Shown: positions 18,741 through 27,002 of the stretch, one piece after another | Layout of the letters: each line of letters opens with the position of its first letter | Position numbering within the stretch: the stretch's first letter is position 1 | NCBI GenBank assembly: GCA_016219645.1 | Contig: JACRLR010000016.1 | Location: 186,001-250,000 of the forward strand | Reading direction: 5' to 3' | DNA: 64,000 nt | Source: Nitrospirota bacterium | GTDB taxonomy: Bacteria > Nitrospirota > Nitrospiria > Nitrospirales > Nitrospiraceae | The notes under the pieces: model-generated | What the model saw: the letters and a program-made list of their open reading frames with translations, nothing else | What the model was told of the DNA's origin: nothing | Database searches by the model: none | Made by a program: the position numbers and the translations under genes

Positions 18741-18880
18741 TCAAGGGGAGCAAACCGGCATTGGTCCCCAGTGCAAGGGGTCATGATTGACAACCTGTGG
18801 TTCGTCCACCCTGAACGCTTGGGTCAGCAACATGGCGGGCCCGATCTGCCGCAACGACAGGAATGCAGGCTCATCACCCC
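18741..18880 (-). pseudogene. Relic of a TpsA 3' end
   Basis: Read leftward from about 18876 the frame gives AFLSLRQIGPAMLLTQAF before diverging and stopping at 18741. This matches the last residues of the neighbouring TpsA protein (LSLRQIAPAGFLTQAFAV). No start codon, secretion domain or body is left. It lies between the 306-residue exported protein and the intact TpsA gene, suggesting that a tandem TpsA copy was deleted. Confidence 0.65.
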
Positions 18881-18882
18881 CA

Positions 18883-19803
18883 TCACTTCGGATTTTTATC
18901 GTGGCTCCGCTCGCTTGCCTCTTTCACACGGAGTTCGAGTTCCTTAATAACGTCCTGCGAGTCCTTCGGGAGCTTTAATATAGAATCAGAAGGAACTTTT
19001 TCCCACTTAACGGCTTCAGCAAGGGCTCCTAAGATCTCCATGCAGAACTCATTGCACGGCGGATCCTCATCACCACCAGTTGAGGTGCTGAAGACCTTAT
19101 ATCCTGCAGATGCCGTGAACATGAGTTCGTCATTGGCCTGCATCGTAAACCATAGATCGGCTTTCATATCACGAGGATCTGGGAGGCTGGCATAGGTCTC
19201 CTCGGTCGTTTCAGAAATATTTACAGTCGCACAATCGTTGGTGCCTCCATTGTGACTCTGTTGAGTGCCGACCTCATTAGCATTCACGAACCCACTGAAC
19301 TTTATTGTGTCTCCGCCAGCAGACGTGGTTGTGCCAGTACAGTAATTACCTGGTCGTGTGAGCGTTCCATTTGCCGTCGTTTTGAATTTCTTGGGAGTGC
19401 CAGCCGTCGGTGTAGGGGGTTTATGGTATGAACGCCAAAACTCCAGATGATAATCGAATACGGTGGTCTGCGGAACAATGATGGCATTTTGAAGCGCCAA
19501 GGTATCATTAGTACTATCCGTGGCTTTCACTTTGGCATGACCGTATGTATAGTCCTTCACCTTGATGATGATTTGGTCGTTGCCGACGGTATGGGTCTTC
19601 GGGCAGGCATTGGAGGCTGTTGGCGTACAACTGGAATTACTCAAGATGAACTCGGTTTTGCAAGCGCCCGCTCCTCCAGGACAATTTTGGACGGTGTTCT
19701 GCATTTTTACATGGATATCGTCGTGGGTAGCCCATGCCGCGGACAGGAATCCAGAGGTTAGAAGTAAGGAAAGACAGACTCCAATGACTCTTATCATACT
19801 CAT
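18883..19803 (-). CDS. Exported protein of unknown function
   Basis: 306 residues with a clear signal peptide (VIGVCLSLLLTSGFLSAAWA). The mature part is rich in Thr, Asn and Ser, contains several Cys (NCPGGAGACK, SSCTPTASNACP, PPCNEFC) that could form disulfides, and ends in a charged helical tail (VIKELELRVKEASE). I recognise no family. A strong AGGAGGG ribosome site precedes the start. It sits 71 bp after the subtilase gene and upstream of the TpsA relic and TpsA, so it may be an extracellular partner or substrate of that group; this is inference. Confidence 0.7.
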   Translation of the reverse strand: MSMIRVIGVCLSLLLTSGFLSAAWATHDDIHVKMQNTVQNCPGGAGACKTEFILSNSSCTPTASNACPKTHTVGNDQIIIKVKDYTYGHAKVKATDSTNDTLALQNAIIVPQTTVFDYHLEFWRSYHKPPTPTAGTPKKFKTTANGTLTRPGNYCTGTTTSAGGDTIKFSGFVNANEVGTQQSHNGGTNDCATVNISETTEETYASLPDPRDMKADLWFTMQANDELMFTASAGYKVFSTSTGGDEDPPCNEFCMEILGALAEAVKWEKVPSDSILKLPKDSQDVIKELELRVKEASERSHDKNPK

Positions 19804-19874
19804 TTGTACCCTCCTGGTTTAACTGGTGCCTTAAATTCCCGATGATCTCCTCTGGATGTGGTTTAGAGTTTGGT

Positions 19875-22472
19875 TTAGAGTTTGCGAATTCCGCATTCGT
19901 CCAATTCCAGCGTGCTATTTCGAAATACCATGCTGACAAGGATGTCTGCTTTCAAAGTGTGGAGCCTTCCTTTTAACCGGAGGAAACCGGTCTCACTCAG
20001 ATTGAAGACCGGCAGAAGGGGGTTCAGACCAAGGTTACGGGAGAAATGGGGAAAACTAGAGCTGGTTGTGGCGATCTCCTCCCAGAAGGTGGACGAGTCA
20101 CTAACACGGCCCTGGACCCGTATAAAAAAGTGGGGGTACCGGACCCCAGGACGCCCGGACATATTTCCGCCTCCAGTGATACGAAATTTGACAATTTCCT
20201 CTGCCGCCTCAAACTGGCCACAAAATGTGATCCGGAAGTTATCGACCCGCTGCTTCGTTTGTATGAGTGCATTGACCAGGGCTAGTTCAACAATACCATC
20301 GGCATAATACACTAATTCGATTCTGGCGCTTCCGTTACTTGCGTGCGCCGGTGCAATGGTAATCGGGCCGTAAACTCCTTCAATATTGAGGGGGCTTGGT
20401 CCAGAAAGTCGAACGCCGCCGACATTGGCCTCCACGAACCCCATGTCCGTTGGAACGCAGGGGTTGGAGGCCATCTCTAGAGCCCTGAGAACGTTGATAC
20501 GACCATAGCCGACTTCGTTGTGCCATGATCCATTAGGATGTGTGGAAATGAGATACGTGTACGTTCCCCCACTTGACTGGTCGTTGATCTTGTCCGCAGT
20601 CCGTTCGATGATCTTTCGCGCTTGGCGGTTGGTCAATCCGGGATTGACGCTGAGCAATAGCGCGGCGAGGCCGGCGACATGTGCCGTGGCAGCAGAGGTC
20701 TGGCCGAAGTTGACATATAAATCTCTCCCGAGGACACGATTGCCGTTACCGTTATAGGCACTATTTGTCGTACGAATCTCTACCCCGGGAGCTACTACCG
20801 AGAGCTCGGGCCCATGGTTTGATCCACCAGGAGATCCGTTTCGGCGCTTCTCGATGCCTGCCGTATCAGGCTTTAAGGAAGCTCCACAAGCTATCACGTC
20901 TGGGTGACGTGCTGGATAGGCGACTCCTTCGACCCCGCTGTTCATGGAGGCTGCACAGATGATGAGCCCCTCTGTAGCACATTTACAGAGGGCTAAATCT
21001 ACTTGTTCTCGGTCGATTATGTTTTCATCTTCTTCCTCAACTCCCCAAGAGAGGCACACCACTCGGGCGGTGGCAGTTGTTCCCGAAGATCCCGGATCGG
21101 GCCGCTCCCAGTTTTCTGCGGCATAGTTCAGCGCAAGAGCCAACTCGACGTCAGTTTGGTCCGGGATAACAAGCGGGACTAGGCGGCAGGCTCCTGCTAA
21201 GCCGGCAATGCCTATGTAATGACGGCCCGTTGCATCTTGGTTATTGAGGCCTGCGGCTAGGATGCCCGCCACTCGTGTCGCATGCTGCATGGTGGCAGGA
21301 GCAAAGTTTTGGTAATCAGGGGTTCCCATAGTGGAGAGGTCGATACCTTGAGTCAAGAATTGTCCTGCAAGATCTGGATGATGGAGATCGCACATATCGG
21401 GGTCGATTAACCAGACCGCTACCGAACTTGAGCCGGTTGAAATATCCCACCCGGTGTAAGGAGGGATAGGAGAATTGGGATTGTGCTCTGAGGCAACAAC
21501 GGGAGGCGCCCAATATTTTCGGCTTCCGGCTTTGATGGCGACCATATTCCATTGGCCATCAGGGTTTGAGTTCCGAAACGCGCGTATAGCATATTCAGGA
21601 TCGTTTGGCATATATGCCAGGTTTGAGATCAAAGGCATATTCTCAAAGCGCGTAGCTCTGATGTACCGCTGTTCGCACTTTTTGATGTGGTCCGCTATGT
21701 GGTATACAGGCTGCAAAGGGTTCACCATGATGAAGTAGCGATACAGATTGAGATATTCGGACTTTTCACGATTCTCTCTGAGCCCCATGCGTTCCAAGCG
21801 CTTGATGAGTTCGCCTTCTTCTTCTTTAGAAAGGGAGGGAGCGAATCTAATCAACAACACATTGGGAAGAGGACAGACTAATCCCCTATCATCGGTGTTA
21901 TCACCGACCCGGTAAACGGGACCTATCCATTCCAAATCCGATCCAAATCTGTTCAAGAGGGTAGCAAATCCTGGAGAAACAAGTGCAGGCTTTCCGGTTG
22001 AGGTTATCCACATTCGCGTCGCAGTATGGTTGACTCTGCGTTTCCCAACGGTCGCTTCGGCCACGTTAAAATTGCCGTGACCATGAATTCCTTCCGGTAG
22101 GATGTCCGACTGAAAATCACGGAAAAAATTCAGGATTCTCTCACGTGCTTGAGCACTCTTTAGCCCTAATAGAAGTCTTGTGGGGTCCAGCCGTAATTCG
22201 ACGCCAGGTTTTCGTTCGAGGGTATCAGGGAACGCATTTGGGGAAAGTCCGATGTCTGAATGTGGGGTGAGGTCACAAGGTGCTGGAATTGTGGGCTGAC
22301 CGCTCGCTGTTTGCTTGAGGAGTAGCAGAGCGGCAACAGTGGAAAGACTCAATCTGAGAAACTGGCGACGAGTGCTCATAACAGGACGAGTAGGGAATAC
22401 GGTCTTCTGAGAGACGCCTGGGGTGGGGTTAATTCTAAGCTTGCGGCCAGCTGTCATTTCCACCTTCTTCAA
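19875..22472 (-). CDS. S8 family serine peptidase (subtilase), Tat-type signal
   Basis: 865 residues from the first start (TTG at 22472); ATG codons at 22457 (purine-rich AAGAAGGTGG upstream) and 22379 are alternatives. The ATG at 22379 would begin directly at a twin-arginine signal (MSTRRQFLRLSLS), so export is probably by the Tat route. Catalytic triad in the long numbering: Asp357 (WLIDPDMCD), His397 (QHATRVAG) and Ser593 (QTSAATAHVAG), with oxyanion Asn511 (ASMNSG). Residues about 690-865 form a C-terminal domain. First gene of the TpsA-1 cluster; a sigma54 module lies about 600 bp upstream. Confidence 0.9.
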   Translation of the reverse strand: MKKVEMTAGRKLRINPTPGVSQKTVFPTRPVMSTRRQFLRLSLSTVAALLLLKQTASGQPTIPAPCDLTPHSDIGLSPNAFPDTLERKPGVELRLDPTRLLLGLKSAQARERILNFFRDFQSDILPEGIHGHGNFNVAEATVGKRRVNHTATRMWITSTGKPALVSPGFATLLNRFGSDLEWIGPVYRVGDNTDDRGLVCPLPNVLLIRFAPSLSKEEEGELIKRLERMGLRENREKSEYLNLYRYFIMVNPLQPVYHIADHIKKCEQRYIRATRFENMPLISNLAYMPNDPEYAIRAFRNSNPDGQWNMVAIKAGSRKYWAPPVVASEHNPNSPIPPYTGWDISTGSSSVAVWLIDPDMCDLHHPDLAGQFLTQGIDLSTMGTPDYQNFAPATMQHATRVAGILAAGLNNQDATGRHYIGIAGLAGACRLVPLVIPDQTDVELALALNYAAENWERPDPGSSGTTATARVVCLSWGVEEEDENIIDREQVDLALCKCATEGLIICAASMNSGVEGVAYPARHPDVIACGASLKPDTAGIEKRRNGSPGGSNHGPELSVVAPGVEIRTTNSAYNGNGNRVLGRDLYVNFGQTSAATAHVAGLAALLLSVNPGLTNRQARKIIERTADKINDQSSGGTYTYLISTHPNGSWHNEVGYGRINVLRALEMASNPCVPTDMGFVEANVGGVRLSGPSPLNIEGVYGPITIAPAHASNGSARIELVYYADGIVELALVNALIQTKQRVDNFRITFCGQFEAAEEIVKFRITGGGNMSGRPGVRYPHFFIRVQGRVSDSSTFWEEIATTSSSFPHFSRNLGLNPLLPVFNLSETGFLRLKGRLHTLKADILVSMVFRNSTLELDECGIRKL

Positions 22473-22926
22473 CTCACTCGCCTGTGAGGCGTAAATAACC
22501 CAAATCTGAAAAAGCTGTCCTGAACCGTTATCTGCTTTGAGCTGATTGCCGTGAAGCGTGCGATGGATCGTGAGAGAGAAACGGTGTCAGGAATCGTTTC
22601 TCTCTTTGTGCTGATGTTTGTGGAGAGAGCAATGTGATTGTGAGTGTGGAGATGGCACCAGGCACCTGTCCAGATCGATACCCTTGCTCGTGCAGGAACC
22701 GATTTGTTGATGATCGGGAGGGGGCAGATCGCACATCTTGGAAGCCTGAGATGCCATTCATGGCCGGCTCCATCTGCGTCGTTCCCGGTCTCCGTGAAGC
22801 GAGAAGCGTGAAACGTATTCCGCAAACGACGTTAGTCCTGACTGCGAACGCGTGTGATGGACAGATAGTAGGTGATACCGAGTAAACTGTTTCACCATTT
22901 TTAGCAATAGACCCGTTTGAGGGGCC
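22473..22926. other. Intergenic region with a short hairpin
   Basis: Upstream of the subtilase gene. An 11-bp stem (AGAGAGAAACG / CGTTTCTCTCT) lies at 22573-22605. Otherwise no gene, promoter or repeat is recognised. Confidence 0.4.
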
Positions 22927-23055
22927 GAGCTGGTCTATCTAGTCTGTCTGGTCTTTCTGGTCTATCTGGTCGCAACTCAACCAGACCGGACAGACGAGAC
23001 AGACCGAATAGACCAGACAGACGTGTCAGACCAGACAGACCAGATGAACCAGCCA
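22927..23055. repeat. Nonamer inverted-repeat hairpin
   Basis: About five GTCTATCTG-type units, loop GGTCGCAACTCAACC, and nine complementary units. It begins about 11 nt downstream of the predicted start point of the leftward sigma54 promoter at 23077, so a transcript from that promoter would consist mainly of this hairpin. Confidence 0.85.
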
Positions 23056-23076
23056 GGTCTCCTGGCGATGCAGAGC

Positions 23077-23091
23077 GCAATCGATGTGCCA
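23077..23091 (-). promoter_or_regulatory. Sigma54 promoter (-24/-12)
   Basis: Read leftward: TGGCAC-ATCGA-TTGC, an exact match to the core consensus. It is 118 bp from the paired palindromes at 23209-23245. No gene starts between it and the adjacent hairpin; the next leftward gene is the subtilase about 600 bp away. Confidence 0.75.
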
Positions 23092-23208
23092 GGGGAGTCT
23101 GGTGCCGGCTTCGAAAGCGTTTTCGTGATTGCCGTCAATATTGGCGGGTTTTTACGAGGCTGAAGGCAAATACGAAGGGACGGAACATGAGCCCGCGCTC
23201 TCTCAGCT

Positions 23209-23245
23209 GAATCCAATTGGATTCTCGTAGAATCCAATTGGATTC
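23209..23245. promoter_or_regulatory. Paired palindromes, candidate enhancer (UAS)
   Basis: Two identical perfect 16-bp palindromes GAATCCAATTGGATTC separated by 5 bp, centres 21 bp apart (two helical turns). Confidence 0.75.
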
Positions 23246-23428
23246 AGATGGTGACTGGCCCAGAGCCCGTCTCACTGGCTTCCCTTCACCCTTCCATATC
23301 CTTTAATATAGGCCTCAGGTATCTTTCTTACTGAGGCTCCTTGCGATGCGGGCGAAGGCTGGGTCGTCCTGCCAAGCCTGCGGGCGTCACGTGCTGCATT
23401 TGGACGCGACCGAGAGAGGAAAGCGGGG

Positions 23429-23686
23429 GTGAGGTTCCATTTCTCTAAGCACGTGCAGGAGGAGCTGGAAGCGCGTAAGATTGCACGAATGCTTGTCGAT
23501 AAGCTGTTGCAAACGCCGGAACAGAAGGTGCCTGAAGTGGAAGGCATTACGTGCTTCCAGTCGCGAGTGGATATCGGTGGGAAGCAGTATCTCCTGCGAG
23601 TCATGGTGAACGATAGCGTTGATCCACCTGTTGTGGTCACAGCCTATCGTACCAACAAGATCGCCAAGTACTGGAGGAAGCCATGA
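23429..23686 (+). CDS. DUF4258 protein, toxin-like
   Basis: 85 residues from a GTG start. The sequence FSKHVQEELEARKIARMLVDKLL and the C-terminal VTAYRTNKIAKYW match the DUF4258 family, small RelE/BrnT-like proteins often found as the toxin half of two-gene modules. It overlaps the following DUF2283 gene by 4 bp (ATGA), a typical translationally coupled pair. RNase activity is not shown; it is inferred from the fold class. Confidence 0.75.
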   Translation: MRFHFSKHVQEELEARKIARMLVDKLLQTPEQKVPEVEGITCFQSRVDIGGKQYLLRVMVNDSVDPPVVVTAYRTNKIAKYWRKP

Positions 23687-23877
23687 AGGTAAAATACGAC
23701 CAGGAAGTGGATGTGCTTACTATTCAACTGAGTGGCGCTCCGGTTGAGGAAAGCGATGAGGATAAACCCGGAGTCATCCTCGACTATGACAAGGATGGCA
23801 ACATCGTCGGGATCGAGATCTTGAATGCCTCGAAGCGCATGGAAAATCCGCGCGCGTTGGAATATGCCGTGGCATAA
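23683..23877 (+). CDS. DUF2283 protein, antitoxin-like
   Basis: 64 residues, a typical DUF2283 protein (KVKYDQEVDVLTIQL, GVILDYDKDGNIVGIEIL). These small acidic proteins are usually encoded directly after a DUF4258 gene and are regarded as likely antitoxins. The start overlaps the upstream stop codon by 4 bp. Confidence 0.8.
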   Translation: MKVKYDQEVDVLTIQLSGAPVEESDEDKPGVILDYDKDGNIVGIEILNASKRMENPRALEYAVA

Positions 23878-23921
23878 GGGGTCATCGATGAAAACAGTGT
23901 CAGAAAGCTTCTCCGAACCGA

Positions 23922-23956
23922 AACTAACCAGATGAACCAAATCAACCAAATGGGCC
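23922..23956. repeat. Nonamer arm
   Basis: Three to four CCAGATGAA/CCAAATCAA units in one orientation, between the DUF2283 gene and the sigma54 promoter at 23974. Confidence 0.75.
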
Positions 23957-23973
23957 TTCTGACAAGGCAGAGC

Positions 23974-23988
23974 GCAATCCATGTGCCA
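23974..23988 (-). promoter_or_regulatory. Sigma54 promoter (-24/-12)
   Basis: Read leftward: TGGCAC-ATGGA-TTGC, exact core consensus, 117 bp from its palindrome pair at 24105. Leftward transcription would cross a nonamer arm and then run antisense to the DUF2283 and DUF4258 genes. Confidence 0.75.
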
Positions 23989-24104
23989 GCTAGTTCTCTA
24001 GACGGATTTGGGAAAATTTCCGTGATTGCGTTTACAATCGCCAGGTTTTCACGAGGTCAAAGGGAAACACAACGGCAGAGGAGATGACCCGGACTATCTC
24101 CGGT

Positions 24105-24141
24105 GAATCCATTCTGATTCCAGGAGAATCCAATTGGATTC
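24105..24141. promoter_or_regulatory. Paired palindromes, candidate enhancer (UAS)
   Basis: GAATCCATTCTGATTC and GAATCCAATTGGATTC, 5 bp between them, centres 21 bp apart. The second is extended by CCAGGA/TCCTGG flanks. Confidence 0.75.
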
Positions 24142-24162
24142 TCCTGGAGACCATTAGCAGGT

Positions 24163-24282
24163 TCATCTCGTTTGTTTGGTTCATTTGGTCTGTCCGGTCC
24201 ATCTGGTCTTTCTAGTCTTTCTGGTCCTGGCCCACGACGAGACAGACCGAATAGACCAGACAGACCGAACAAACCAGATGGG
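24163..24282. repeat. Nonamer inverted-repeat hairpin
   Basis: Left arm of GTTTGTTTG/GTCTGTCCG units, loop with GGCCCACGACGAG, right arm of ACCGAATAG/ACCAGACAG units. The loop resembles that of the element at 6114. Confidence 0.85.
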
Positions 24283-24426
24283 GGAATCCAGTGGGGTCAT
24301 TGACTTTGCACCTCGCGGTTTGACGCGTTCAGAAAGCTGTTCTCGCTTCATCCATGCGCGGCCAGACTTGTCCGCTTTTCTTGACCTTCGGTTTGGGATA
24401 TACTCCCGATCGTAGGAGGTCTCTCC

Positions 24427-24666
24427 ATGTCCAAGATAGTCCCCACTCCTCCTCCAGGGTTCGACGATCTCTCGGTCGACGAACAGATCGATTTCGTACA
24501 ATCGCTCTGGGATCGAATCGCGTCGACCTCTGAGCAAGTTCCCGTGCCCGAGTGGCACCGGCAAATCATTCGCGAGCGCTTGGCGGCGTACCATGCGAAC
24601 CCCAGCGCTGGCCGACTCTGGACCGATGTCCGCACAGACATCGAGCGCAAATTGCGAGATCGTTGA
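24427..24666 (+). CDS. Addiction-module antitoxin component (TIGR02574 type)
   Basis: 79 residues. FDDLSVDEQIDFVQSLWDRIAS and RLAAYHANPSAG are characteristic of the small helical 'putative addiction module component' proteins that neutralise ParE/RelE toxins. A strong AGGAGGT ribosome site precedes the ATG. The toxin gene follows after 8 bp. Confidence 0.85.
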   Translation: MSKIVPTPPPGFDDLSVDEQIDFVQSLWDRIASTSEQVPVPEWHRQIIRERLAAYHANPSAGRLWTDVRTDIERKLRDR

Positions 24667-24674
24667 TCTGACAG

Positions 24675-24971
24675 ATGGCACGGCGGCTTGTCGTTCAGCC
24701 CCAGTCTGACCTCGACATCCAAGCAGCCACCGTGTGGTACGAAGACCAGCAGTCTGGCTTAGGAGCGAGGTTCCTCAATGAGCTTGACCAGTTGTTTCTT
24801 CGTATCGTAGCCAATCCCCGACAGTTCCCACGCGTGGACGATGAGGTGCACCCTGCGTTGCTCCGTCACTTTCCCTATGGCGTGTACTTCCATGCAGAAG
24901 AAGCGAGTATCAACGTGCTGGCTGTTCTGCATCTGCATCGACATCCGGAGATGTGGAAAAGTCGAAATTAG
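24675..24971 (+). CDS. RelE/ParE-family toxin
   Basis: 98 residues with the ParE/RelE fold pattern: an N-terminal beta strand, two helices (AATVWYEDQQSGLGARFLNELD), then FPYGVYFHAEE and VLAVLHLHRHP strands. Members either cleave mRNA at the ribosome or poison gyrase; the subtype cannot be fixed from the sequence. Cotranscribed with the upstream antitoxin. Confidence 0.85.
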   Translation: MARRLVVQPQSDLDIQAATVWYEDQQSGLGARFLNELDQLFLRIVANPRQFPRVDDEVHPALLRHFPYGVYFHAEEASINVLAVLHLHRHPEMWKSRN

Positions 24972-25030
24972 AGGGAGAAACGGTGAATTCAGCCTTCAGA
25001 CTGCCTCGCCTGTCTCGCTTTTAGCGTTTC

Positions 25031-25059
25031 TTGACCCAGGCTAGGATGCATAGGATAAT
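25031..25059 (+). promoter_or_regulatory. Sigma70-type promoter for the MntA-HepT module
   Basis: TTGACC (25031-25036) and GATAAT (25054-25059) with 17-bp spacing, 24 bp upstream of the first small reading frame. Confidence 0.65.
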
Positions 25060-25082
25060 CCTGCTGAACGGAGCATGCGACG

Positions 25083-25154
25083 ATGAGCCCGAAGCTTCAA
25101 GAAGAACTGCTGCAGCTGATGACCAAGGCCATCGAAGAGGAATGGAGCAGGTAG
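25083..25154 (+). CDS. 23-residue leader reading frame
   Basis: A short acidic helical peptide (MSPKLQEELLQLMTKAIEEE...) with GGAG 9 nt upstream of its ATG. It ends 5 bp before the nucleotidyltransferase start and is under the good promoter at 25031. It could be a coupling leader or the N-terminal remnant of a longer gene. I recognise no family. Confidence 0.4.
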   Translation: MSPKLQEELLQLMTKAIEEEWSR

Positions 25155-25159
25155 TGTCT

Positions 25160-25471
25160 ATGATCAGCAAGGCTCGCATCGGTATTTCCCAAGAGAAAAT
25201 AGGGGAATTCTGCCGTCATCATCACATTCGGAAACTATCACTGTTTGGTTCAGTGCTCCGCGAGGATTACCGGTCGGACAGTGATGTTGATGTGTTGGTG
25301 GAGTTTGAGCCGGGCCGTGGACCGGGCTTCATTGGCTTGATGAAGATGGAGAAGGAACTTTCTCTCCTATTAGGCGGCCGAAAAGTTGATCTGGTTACGG
25401 AGAAGTTTCTGAACCGCAGGATGCGGAATCGGGTACTGGCCGATGCCGAGATTCAGTATGCCGAAGGATGA
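25160..25471 (+). CDS. mntA: MntA-type nucleotidyltransferase (antitoxin)
   Basis: 104 residues from the ATG at 25160 (an ATG at 25142 is also in frame). The minimal nucleotidyltransferase motif is intact: GSVLREDYRSDSDVDVLVEF, i.e. GSxxR...SDxDxxV, with a further acidic residue in KVDLVTE. In HEPN-MNT modules this protein AMPylates and inactivates the HEPN RNase. It overlaps the HEPN gene, indicating translational coupling. Confidence 0.88.
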   Translation: MISKARIGISQEKIGEFCRHHHIRKLSLFGSVLREDYRSDSDVDVLVEFEPGRGPGFIGLMKMEKELSLLLGGRKVDLVTEKFLNRRMRNRVLADAEIQYAEG

Positions 25472-25802
25472 ATTTGTCTATGTCGGCCATATGCTGGATA
25501 AGGCTCACGACGCGCTCTCGTTGGTTCGTGGAAAGACCCGTCACGATTACGATCGTGACACCGCCCTCCGCTTAGCGCTCACTCATCTCATTCAGGTGAT
25601 CGGCGAAGCTGCTCGCCGCGTGCCTTTGCAGTTCCGCGAAAGGCACCCGGAAATTCCGTGGGATGCCATTGCTGGCATGCGGAGCAAGATTGTGCACGAT
25701 TACATGAATGTAGATGAGGATATCGTATGGGAGTCCGTGACACAGGAGCTTCAACCCCTGATCGAAGAACTGAAGAAAGTCCTTCCATCCGAAAGCATCT
25801 GA
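25458..25802 (+). CDS. hepT: HEPN-domain RNase toxin (HepT/DUF86)
   Basis: 115 residues from ATG 25458 (25443 is an alternative). The DUF86 HEPN signature is present: a conserved ALTHLIQVIGEAARRVP helix and the RxxxxH active site in RSKIVHDYMNVD, the target tyrosine region of MntA modification. It follows and overlaps the MntA gene. An all-helical metal-independent RNase is expected. Confidence 0.88.
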   Translation: MPKDEFVYVGHMLDKAHDALSLVRGKTRHDYDRDTALRLALTHLIQVIGEAARRVPLQFRERHPEIPWDAIAGMRSKIVHDYMNVDEDIVWESVTQELQPLIEELKKVLPSESI

Positions 25803-25915
25803 AATCCTCTTGCCGCAGAAACAGGGCGGATAAAGCCCGCCTTGTCCGCATCAGGCAAAAAACCAATGCCACACACCAGACCGTTTGATGTGTTTCAGCG
25901 AGCTGGTATCTTTCT

Positions 25916-26012
25916 GAACGAAACTAACCGGATGAACCAAATCAACGAAACAAACCAAATAAACCAAACAAACGAGATAGACCAAATAGGCCAGACAGAC
26001 CGGGTTGTCTGC
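25916..26012. repeat. Nonamer arm (single orientation)
   Basis: About ten units of CCAAATCAA/CCAGACAGA type between HepT and the PII gene, starting with GAACGAAACTAACC, which recurs as a loop sequence elsewhere (34405, 43921). Confidence 0.8.
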
Positions 26013-26083
26013 AGCCTGCTAGACAGGAGAAACGTGGCGAACGATGATCTGGGGGATTTTTTGAAAATCGCGCGAGGAATTAA

Positions 26084-26159
26084 GGGGCCATTCTGGTTTT
26101 CTTCTGTCAGACGATAGTCTGGCGATATCAAGAATTCAGAATGTCCCCTTCTTCTACTC
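26084..26159. repeat. 76-bp repeat, copy 1
   Basis: About 76 bp shared with 47015-47091, centred on TCTTCTGTCAGACGATAG and ending CAGAATGTCCC; the ends are short inverted repeats. Position downstream of the leftward PII gene fits a terminator. Confidence 0.65.
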
Positions 26160-26255
26160 ATGAACGTCCCGCTGGGGACTGGCGCCCTTCTTCCTGCGCC
26201 GGTCCCCAGGGCTCGTCGAACTCCTGGAAATCCCGCTAGCGATCTGTTGTCCGCA

Positions 26256-26600
26256 TCACCCTGCCAGCGTTGGTTCGAACATCGGGCCGGTCTTGATCCG
26301 CACCGCCGCGACGAGATCCATCACAAAGATCCGTCCGTCCCCAGGGCCGTCGGTCTTCGCGTAGCGCGTAATGGTGTCGACCACATCCTGTACCAGATGA
26401 TCCTCGACGACTAATTCGATTTTCATCTTGGGCACAAAGGTGGCGGTATACTCGATGCCCTTATAGGTTTCCCGACCCGGCTTCTGGTGTCCGTATCCTT
26501 GGACGTCCGTGACCGTCATGCCTTCCACACCCAGTTTCACCAAGGCCTGCTTGACGTCACCCATTTTGAACGGCTGCATGATGGCTTCAATCATCTTCAT
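26256..26600 (-). CDS. P-II family nitrogen regulatory protein
   Basis: 114 residues, full PII length. The T-loop with its modifiable tyrosine (YKGIEYTATF) and the B-loop (TDGPGDGRIFV) are present. PII proteins bind ATP/ADP and 2-oxoglutarate and control nitrogen uptake and metabolism through protein contacts. GGGAGG lies in front of the ATG. A leftward sigma54 promoter at 26827 with paired upstream palindromes suggests nitrogen- or activator-dependent expression, as known for glnK in other bacteria. No amtB or glnA gene is adjacent. Confidence 0.92.
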   Translation of the reverse strand: MKMIEAIMQPFKMGDVKQALVKLGVEGMTVTDVQGYGHQKPGRETYKGIEYTATFVPKMKIELVVEDHLVQDVVDTITRYAKTDGPGDGRIFVMDLVAAVRIKTGPMFEPTLAG

Positions 26601-26691
26601 CGCGATACCTCCCGGTTAGATATGGCTTACCCGAGGACGTTGATCCTGCAGCGTCGTTGGGATCGCCGAGTGATGGTGTTAGTACAGGGTG

Positions 26692-26741
26692 GCCTGGTCC
26701 ATTTCTCTCCATGGCTTGAACCACTTTTAGATGAACCAGGC
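26692..26741. repeat. Short inverted repeat
   Basis: GCCTGGT (26692) pairs with ACCAGGC (26735) in the leader region upstream of the PII gene; possible attenuator or degraded palindromic element. Confidence 0.35.
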
Positions 26742-26826
26742 GCAACCACATCGTAGAGCTTAGGCGATCACTTTTTGAATCTCTTGTATCGGTCCTCGCC
26801 TGATCGCCTCCTGATGAGGCATAACA

Positions 26827-26841
26827 GCAAATGCTGTGCCT
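26827..26841 (-). promoter_or_regulatory. Sigma54 promoter (-24/-12) upstream of PII
   Basis: Read leftward: AGGCAC-AGCAT-TTGC, 117 bp from the palindrome pair at 26958. The PII start codon is about 215 nt downstream of the predicted start point. Confidence 0.65.
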
Positions 26842-26957
26842 GCAGAATTCGTAGCCGGCTTCGAATGAGTTTTTGTGATAACCGTATAAATACCCAGGTT
26901 TTCACGAGGCAGAATGGAAATATGAAGGTAGAGGACATCACTAGCGATATTTCAACA

Positions 26958-26994
26958 GAATCAATTGTGATTCTCGCGACATCCAATTGGATTC
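26958..26994. promoter_or_regulatory. Paired palindromes, candidate enhancer (UAS)
   Basis: GAATCAATTGTGATTC and ACATCCAATTGGATTC with centres 21 bp apart. Confidence 0.7.
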
Positions 26995-27002
26995 AGAGAC
27001 TC

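Noticed and set aside
22655-22670. TGGCACCAGGCACCTG as a sigma54 -24/-12 element
   Set aside because: The -12 position reads ACCT instead of TTGC and no palindrome pair is nearby.
22469-23237. Minus-strand frames of 118 and 86 residues between the sigma54 promoter at 23077 and the subtilase
   Set aside because: No ribosome site or domain; the second reads through nonamer repeat and enhancer palindromes.
24381-24404. TTGACC/TATACT promoter in front of the RelE/ParE module
   Set aside because: Spacing is only 12 bp, too short for a sigma70 promoter.
25842-26117. 91-residue plus-strand frame after HepT
   Set aside because: Most of it is the nonamer arm (NQINETNQINQTN); no ribosome site.
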